Assembly: GCA_030386875.1 (NCBI GenBank)
Contig: CM059562.1
Coordinates: 66,028,201 to 66,092,200, forward strand
Source: Morinoia aosen
Lineage: Eukaryota; Arthropoda; Malacostraca; Amphipoda; Talitridae
Direction of reading: 5' to 3'
Length of the DNA: 64,000 bases
Translations under genes and position numbers: made by a program
In this document: positions 57,536 through 64,000 of the stretch, piece after piece
How positions within the stretch are numbered: position 1 is the first letter of the stretch
Layout: every line of letters begins with the position of its first letter
The notes under the pieces: generated by a model
The model's input: only the letters and a program-made list of their open reading frames with translations
Told to the model about the DNA's origin: nothing
The model's database searches: none

Positions 57536-60500
57536 ATCTCTGTCAAGGGTAGTTGAATGAGAAATGAAAAATATGCCCTAAAAATATGCAAAGCCCTATC
57601 ACCACCAAAAACATATTTCATATCTTCTCGATATTCACCACATCATGCGGACATGGGTACATGGGATAAAATAGAGACACAGTGTAAGCCGGTTACCACT
57701 CATGATTGACAAATATCTACAAATTATTGGTAGAAATGGGTAAACAAATATATACTCAATATCAAAGTTCATAGCTTGTACAACATACGGACAGAAAGAT
57801 AATTTTACTACGATTCATATGCTCAAATTGCACTTTATTTCATTAATTATATTTTACATTAATCCGATTCACAGAAACGCCCTCTGGGGAAGTGATAGAT
57901 CTATTTTTGAATCATTTTTCTAGTGCAATAAAATTTATTAACCGGATGGTTTTTGCGTAAAGAAATGAAATAGAAGCATGTATATCTATATATGTAGATA
58001 CATATATATACCTACACACGTACACACACATATTAATATATATACTTATTGAAAATGAAATATTAGAAATATTAGACAAAGACAAATCTCTCGATCTGGA
58101 GGGGCAAGGGAGAATCGACATCAGTGATTTCAATCTTGCAGGAAATCGAGCCAACAACACTACAATGAAACTCTTCACATGTGAAACTGAGCTGTCGATG
58201 GAGCTTATCAAAACCGTTGAGCAAATTTGAATAAAAAGTAAATGTGGGTAGTTGATGAATAAGCTCTGGATTAAAAACAGGTCCGCTGTCCTCACTCAAG
58301 AAATTATTTCAAAAGTATGTCTTTTATAAAACAATTCAAAATATATTTATAAAAAATGTAGAGTAATCTCGCAAAATAACATTGTTTTCAAGTCTAGAAT
58401 GATTGAGCTGGGGTGTATCAGTTGGTAGATTATGTTAACCTCGTTCAAAGAAAAGATATCTGAAATAGCCTTTTGCCTCATATGCCAATACACGCTTGGA
58501 AAAGAGTTTGCGAGGCAAAGCTAACTCTAACTTTTTCAATGTAGAATAATTTATATTCATTCAGGAACAAAAAACCGTTCGAAACCATGCAAACGTGTAT
58601 AGCAATATCGTGACAGGCTTTCTTCTTGTAAAGAGTTTGATATGCATTCATTATTTCGTCGACCAAAGTTGTGAACGAGACAACAAATTTATACAGTATA
58701 TTTGCTGAAACTTTTTTGCATCTTTGTTAATTTCTGGTGTTTGCACCACTTTCGTTTCTATCAAGTTCAGCAAATCTTTTTTTATGATTTTATCATATTG
58801 ATGCGACTTTCAATGCAACACGGTTGTACAAAATTTGGATGGTAACTTTTACTATATCGTTGTTATTAGTAATGAGTTCATTACACTACGACCCTAATTA
58901 AAGATGTAATCGTTGTATGTAATTAAAAACCCATATCGAATTATTTCATTTCATAAAATCAATGTTATAAGCTCGACCTTGATCAGGCACAGTTAACTGA
59001 CACGAACGACTTTCTAGCTCTCAGAATATCGTTCGGTGGCTGTCACTGACTGCAGCAACAGAGCTTCTTAACTACGTTTCGAACCAACTCAATCGAAATT
59101 CTTATATCATACTTGAATACAGGAATAAGTTTTACGTTTGTATTGCTTCATTTATAAAACTGTCATTGTGATTGAAAAGACATTAATAAGACTGTTTAAC
59201 AGCATCAAGAAAACATATTCCATGTATTGCATATATTATGGCGTGAATTTCAGTAAGTACAAGTAATTTAGTTTAGTTTACAGTCTAATAACTTTTCTTC
59301 ATATAAATCACAATGAGTAAAATGACTTATGCTTATACCTGACAACCAAAAAAATTTCAAACCTAGGGAGTAATTTTCGAATAGTTCCTTGAAATTTCAT
59401 TAAAATTCATTATTAAATACGGTGCTCCAAGTCATTTCGCAACTAAGTAGGAAACAGTTCTTTCGAACAGTGGACTGTTTTTCTTTGTGAATATAACGAT
59501 GTTACCCATTTCTTTAACAATGTCGTGAATGAATCAATGATCACTGTGCTCACTTTGTTGCTTTGTTGATTATTTTGCGCTCGTCCTCATTGCCCTCAAA
59601 TCAGGCAGTGTCAATAAGTTTCGACCGCTGATTTTGGAATTGTGTACTGTAAACTTTAATTCATTTTCAATTTATATGATTTAACATAAAAAACGCTTCA
59701 AAGATGATGAACGGAACAAATTTTCGCTGTATATAATTCTGAATTATCATTTAAGTGGCGCAGTATTGCGATCTCACTGTTTGTAAATGACTTCAATATC
59801 CCAGTATTCAGCGCAAATCTTGCATCTATTTCCCTGATTAAATGGAATTAGCTCAGACGCCGATTTGCAAAGCGTCGGATTATATTAATTCTGTAGTAAT
59901 TGTAATTTTAGTGAACTGAAACTGATCGACCACTATATGCGAAAATGAGGTCATGAGATTTATCGTTCATGCCACCGAAAGTCATATTGGGCACATTCCA
60001 AGTTGTTCTTAATTATTACTTGTTAGTATATTACTATAGTCATTATTTATGTTGAGTAAATTATGTTCATGAATTACAAAATGTTGATTTTCTAATCACT
60101 CTTTGATTTCATAATTCAAACTCTTTGGCCATATTTCTATTAGACACCATAGTTGCTACGGGTGTCATTGTCAAATTTAGAATTTAAAACATTCTAATTT
60201 TTTCTTTGATTAACAAAAGTTTATAATAATATTCAAAACCTCATCGAAGTCTCCAATACGTATTCAGGAGATGGAAAAAAATGCAATGCGGTCTTTTCAC
60301 GTACTTTCATTTCGTCTCCACGAATCACGAAATAGTAAATATTCCTAAGCCTTGAAGGAGAAAAAGGTCGGTATTGTAACCCGCTCATCATTACCCCCAA
60401 ATCATACCGCTAAAGTTAGGCAGCAAAGACCTGTAACAATCATAATGGTGGGGAGCAATAATGGATGTAAAACTGTCTAACCGAAGTTCATAGTTTGTTC

Positions 60501-63500
60501 CGGAATCATTCATGCTATTCGATGTTGTTTATTACAATGTTGAAGAAAAATTTCTTAACTCATGAAGTATGTCAACCATCCTTAAAATGTTTTGCAATGC
60601 ACGTAAAAACCATTTATTTTAGTTTCAAAAAGTTAAAAAATTGAAAAATTGCTCCCATTGTGATCATTAAACATGCAGTGGGTTGCATGCTTTGTATAAA
60701 TATTTGTTTTTGATGACCGAAGTTTACAAATATTGCATTTTATTATTCATGAAACCAAGATTGTGGTATTAATACGCAAATTCAATGAAAAGTAACAAAT
60801 TAAGTGACTCCTAGCAGGAACGAAGTGAATTCTAAACAAAAATATTTAACCTCCTGAGGTAATTTAATTATAATTAATTTTACACCAGGTTGAAAACGTC
60901 TTCCTAGATTAATGAAAGGTTACAGGTTAGATATTTAGTATTCCAAGTGATCACTCCTGTGAAGAACCATGCTAGCACACATTCCAGAGAAAATTTTCTT
61001 GCATAACGTTCATACAAATGCACTGCAATTTCATGCTAAAACATTGACATGTACATGACAGAACCCGTGCTCTTGAAAAAAATTAGATTCAATAATTCAC
61101 GAGCCATCGTAACGACCAAAAATATCAAGATGTAACTCAAGTTCAAATAAAGAGTTCAATGCTTGACGAGGTGCGGTAGAAAGTTGATCTAAGTATCGGC
61201 CATCATGAAATCGAAGTCACTGCAGGCATCAGCGCCTATTAACTTAGTTTCTTCGTAGCATTTTTGCATAAGTTGAATTAAAATTGCACCGGTAGAAGTA
61301 ACGTTAGGCTCTCCGTCGCTGGCCCTCCTGTTCCCAAGAGCCGAGTTGACCTAGAACCTTGCTGTCAGAGGGTGAGGCGCTGGCAGGACTCATCGCTGCA
61401 GATTGCGACTCTGAGGGACAGCGTTGAGCAGCGGAATGAATTCAAGCCATTCATGAATGTAAAGGTCTAAAACCAGTGACATGATTAGCAGCTCTGGTGT
61501 CTTTCGTGTAATTTAACAACAGACGTTGATCGGACTCCAGCGCAAGTTCATATTCGTTTGATAACGAATATTGTACTTGAAGCCAAGATAACATTCTTCA
61601 CTTTACCTAATATCCAAAGAAATGATTTCGGAGCTTTTCAATACATAAAATGTAACCGCATATTAACAAAAGTACAAGTTATAAGACTCTTTTAGACTTC
61701 TATGCGATTCTTACGATAGAAGTGCGGGAAATTCAGCTAAGCTCATTCACAATTATTGAAATTGCTCGCCCTTAAATCTCAGTTAACCATGAAAGTTCAT
61801 GACACATTAGGAACTGGAATTGTTCTATTATTAAAGCGAAACCAAAAAAATGCTCGCACATTTGATGATGACGTTCTCATTCTGGCTATGTCAATCATAA
61901 AACGTGATGAATTATACTTCATTGCCTGATGTATTTGTATTCATTTTAGTATCATCACCTTTATCGAATATCCACACTAGTTTTATAACAGTAAATCATA
62001 ACAAAACCTGAAGTGAGCTCCGTAAATACGAACACTCCGTAAACACTCCGTCCGTAACACTCTCTGTAAATACGAACTTGAATCACACCCTCACGTCAAA
62101 TATCTCCCTGCGCTGAGCAGCCACGAAAGTCACACACGTTCTCAGGTTAAATTTTTCTCCTGGTGCCGCCTTTTCATTCGCTTTGAACAGATACTCTAGA
62201 AAACCATTGTTACTTTTTCATCTCATGTTAACACACAATGAAAATTAATCAGCCAATTTCGAACACTTCGTATCAAATACACATCGACTTTTAGTACATA
62301 TTAGCGTACGTAACTATTACACCATCAAACATAGAAAAAACGCTAAACAGAAAGAACCTTGCAGTCCCAACCAGTGAATTAGATTTCAAAATCTATGGGG
62401 AAATATTTCTTGGTTGGAATAAGGAAATGAATAAATAAAGGGCTGATTTTCAGTACATATCGGCACCGATTCCAGGATTGGATCACCTGTGAGGAACTTC
62501 CTATTGAGATACCGTCAATAGAAAGCTCTTTAATAACTTACGCCTGCCTTTACAAAAGGTAAAAATAGGCTGTCAGCTCGACAAAAGCGTTCCTCTCCAA
62601 GGGTATGCTAATAAAGATGATTCCTTCATATCAAAGAACTTGCCCCTTTTTTATTTGTTGAATAATTTAACTTACAAGATAAAAAGAAAAGCCAACAATA
62701 AGATGAATGTTTTTTTTATCTCATGTTTCGGAATTCTATGATTTCATTGTCAGAGCTGGAACAAAGTAACATAGAGCAATACATAACACAATGAAGTATG
62801 CATAGAGCAATACATTAAATGATGAAATCGGAAATAAAAATTGCATGGAAGCCATTTTTTGGAAAGAACTTAACCTATTTTAAAAAAATTAATTAACACT
62901 TTAACCGTTAAAAATTTTTTATCTCACACAAACCTAGCTAAAAACCGGGACACACACGTCCGCAAGCACGCATCTACAAGCAGTAAATAAACGCTCAGAC
63001 TAGCATATCAAAAGTTAAGAAGATAAGAGCAATGGATAACTTGGTTGCACTTTAATTACTATTCAAACGGTGAATACAAGCAAGGATTCTAAAATGCTAA
63101 GATCCTGTTCAACATTTGCTTCATAATCTTGGAAAAATTAGAGACTTTACATAGGTGATGGAAACTATTACAGTTGTCTCTGATAGCGGATTTGGAAGGA
63201 TTTTATCACATTTGACTATAATTCAATCTCTGACATCATCATTCAACGGATTGCTTTATTTATATTTTCTTTTCGTGTTTCCAGCACTGTTGAATGAATC
63301 CAATGATTCCGAAAGGCTACTATAGTGAACCTGCTCACCACATCGATGGTTCTTCCTTTTATTTTGAGGATGAGAATCCCTAAGAATCCTCCAGTTGGTC
63401 CGTTAAGTTTCCGAAGGAATTCCGCCAAGAATTCCGTTCTTTTTTATATATGTCACAGTTCTAAATAAAATTTCTTGAAATGGGATTTATAAGGTTTAAA

Positions 63501-64000
63501 AATTGTTTTGATATCTCAAATTCATATAAAGTAAGGAACATAAACCAGATTAGACATGTCAATCATTTATTCAAAATCAAAGCTTTAAAAATAACCCTCT
63601 CACTCACCAGCTTTCCTGACGTCTAAGCAAGAACACAGTAAACTCTTATGTAGGTGCAACTTCTCTTCCGCACCGCAAATCGATGTTACCTCCGCGAACC
63701 ACGTCAGCCCGCTGAATTGACGGTAATCGCTCAAAAAACTTCGCATTTGAATGAAGTACGCGTTCCTGAGCTGCCTTAAAGCAACATAACTGTTTTAATA
63801 TCCAATGCCCTACAGTGTCCAGAACTGACCTGCGTTTCCACAGAATTACTAGTTTTTAAATTTCTAGCCCCGGTCGTTAATATGGCATTCGCCCATCAAA
63901 GACAATTGTTTTACGGTGTACTGTGCGTGAAGTAATTATGATGTTGCGACTCGTGTTTTATTTTTCACTTATAACTAACTTTAATTTTCGTGTATTTATT
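57536..64000. other. No gene found
   Basis: AT-rich with small TA/CA runs near 57980-58045. A GC-rich patch at 61300-61435 has a 40-codon open frame on the minus strand and could be regulatory sequence or a first exon; no family is recognised. Confidence 0.45.

Overview
The window is AT-rich animal DNA. It has spliced exons with GT-AG introns and one GC-AG intron, long non-coding stretches, microsatellites and a decayed Tc1-like transposon. It is most likely an arthropod, probably an insect; I cannot name the genus from sequence alone. There is no sign of bacterial gene organisation, operons or CRISPR arrays.

One protein-coding gene can be reconstructed with confidence. It lies on the plus strand from 9788 to 30282 and has nine coding exons whose phases all agree (2841 coding bases, 946 residues). 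It encodes a secreted ADAMTS-like protein without a protease domain: signal peptide, one thrombospondin type-1 repeat, ADAMTS cysteine-rich module, ADAMTS spacer and a C-terminal netrin-like (NTR/C345C) domain with six cysteines. Among ADAMTS-like proteins this order is that of ADAMTSL5. The start codon sits in a tiny exon 11.3 kb upstream of the rest of the coding exons. Two parts are greatly expanded relative to the vertebrate protein: an insert between the cysteine-rich module and the spacer, and a basic Ser/Arg-rich linker before the NTR domain.

Layout: 1-8.9 kb holds no supported gene, but has an AT-rich ~300-bp duplication (5.4-5.8 kb) and a poly-C tract. A possible 5' untranslated exon lies at 8.9 kb. 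The first coding exon is at 9.8 kb. Intron 1 (9.8-21.1 kb) carries a dead Tc1-like element, two oppositely oriented GAATG-type pentamer arrays and a 48-bp tandem repeat. Exons 2-9 occupy 21.1-30.3 kb, followed by a long TA microsatellite ending in a perfect palindrome. From 30.6 to 64 kb I find no supported gene; it holds minisatellites (16, 21, 25, ~26 and 65 bp units), a perfect 34-bp-arm hairpin at 41.7 kb and tRNA-like Pol III modules at 52.0 and 57.0 kb.

The most unusual signal is that several introns of this one gene contain local tandem duplications that copy a functional splice junction, sometimes with the neighbouring exon end: a copied acceptor before exon 3, a 105-bp array carrying the exon 4 donor, and a ~186-bp array carrying the exon 7 donor. 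An 80-bp tandem repeat also lies just before exon 5. These put decoy splice sites next to real ones, and use of the ones I could read leads quickly to stop codons.
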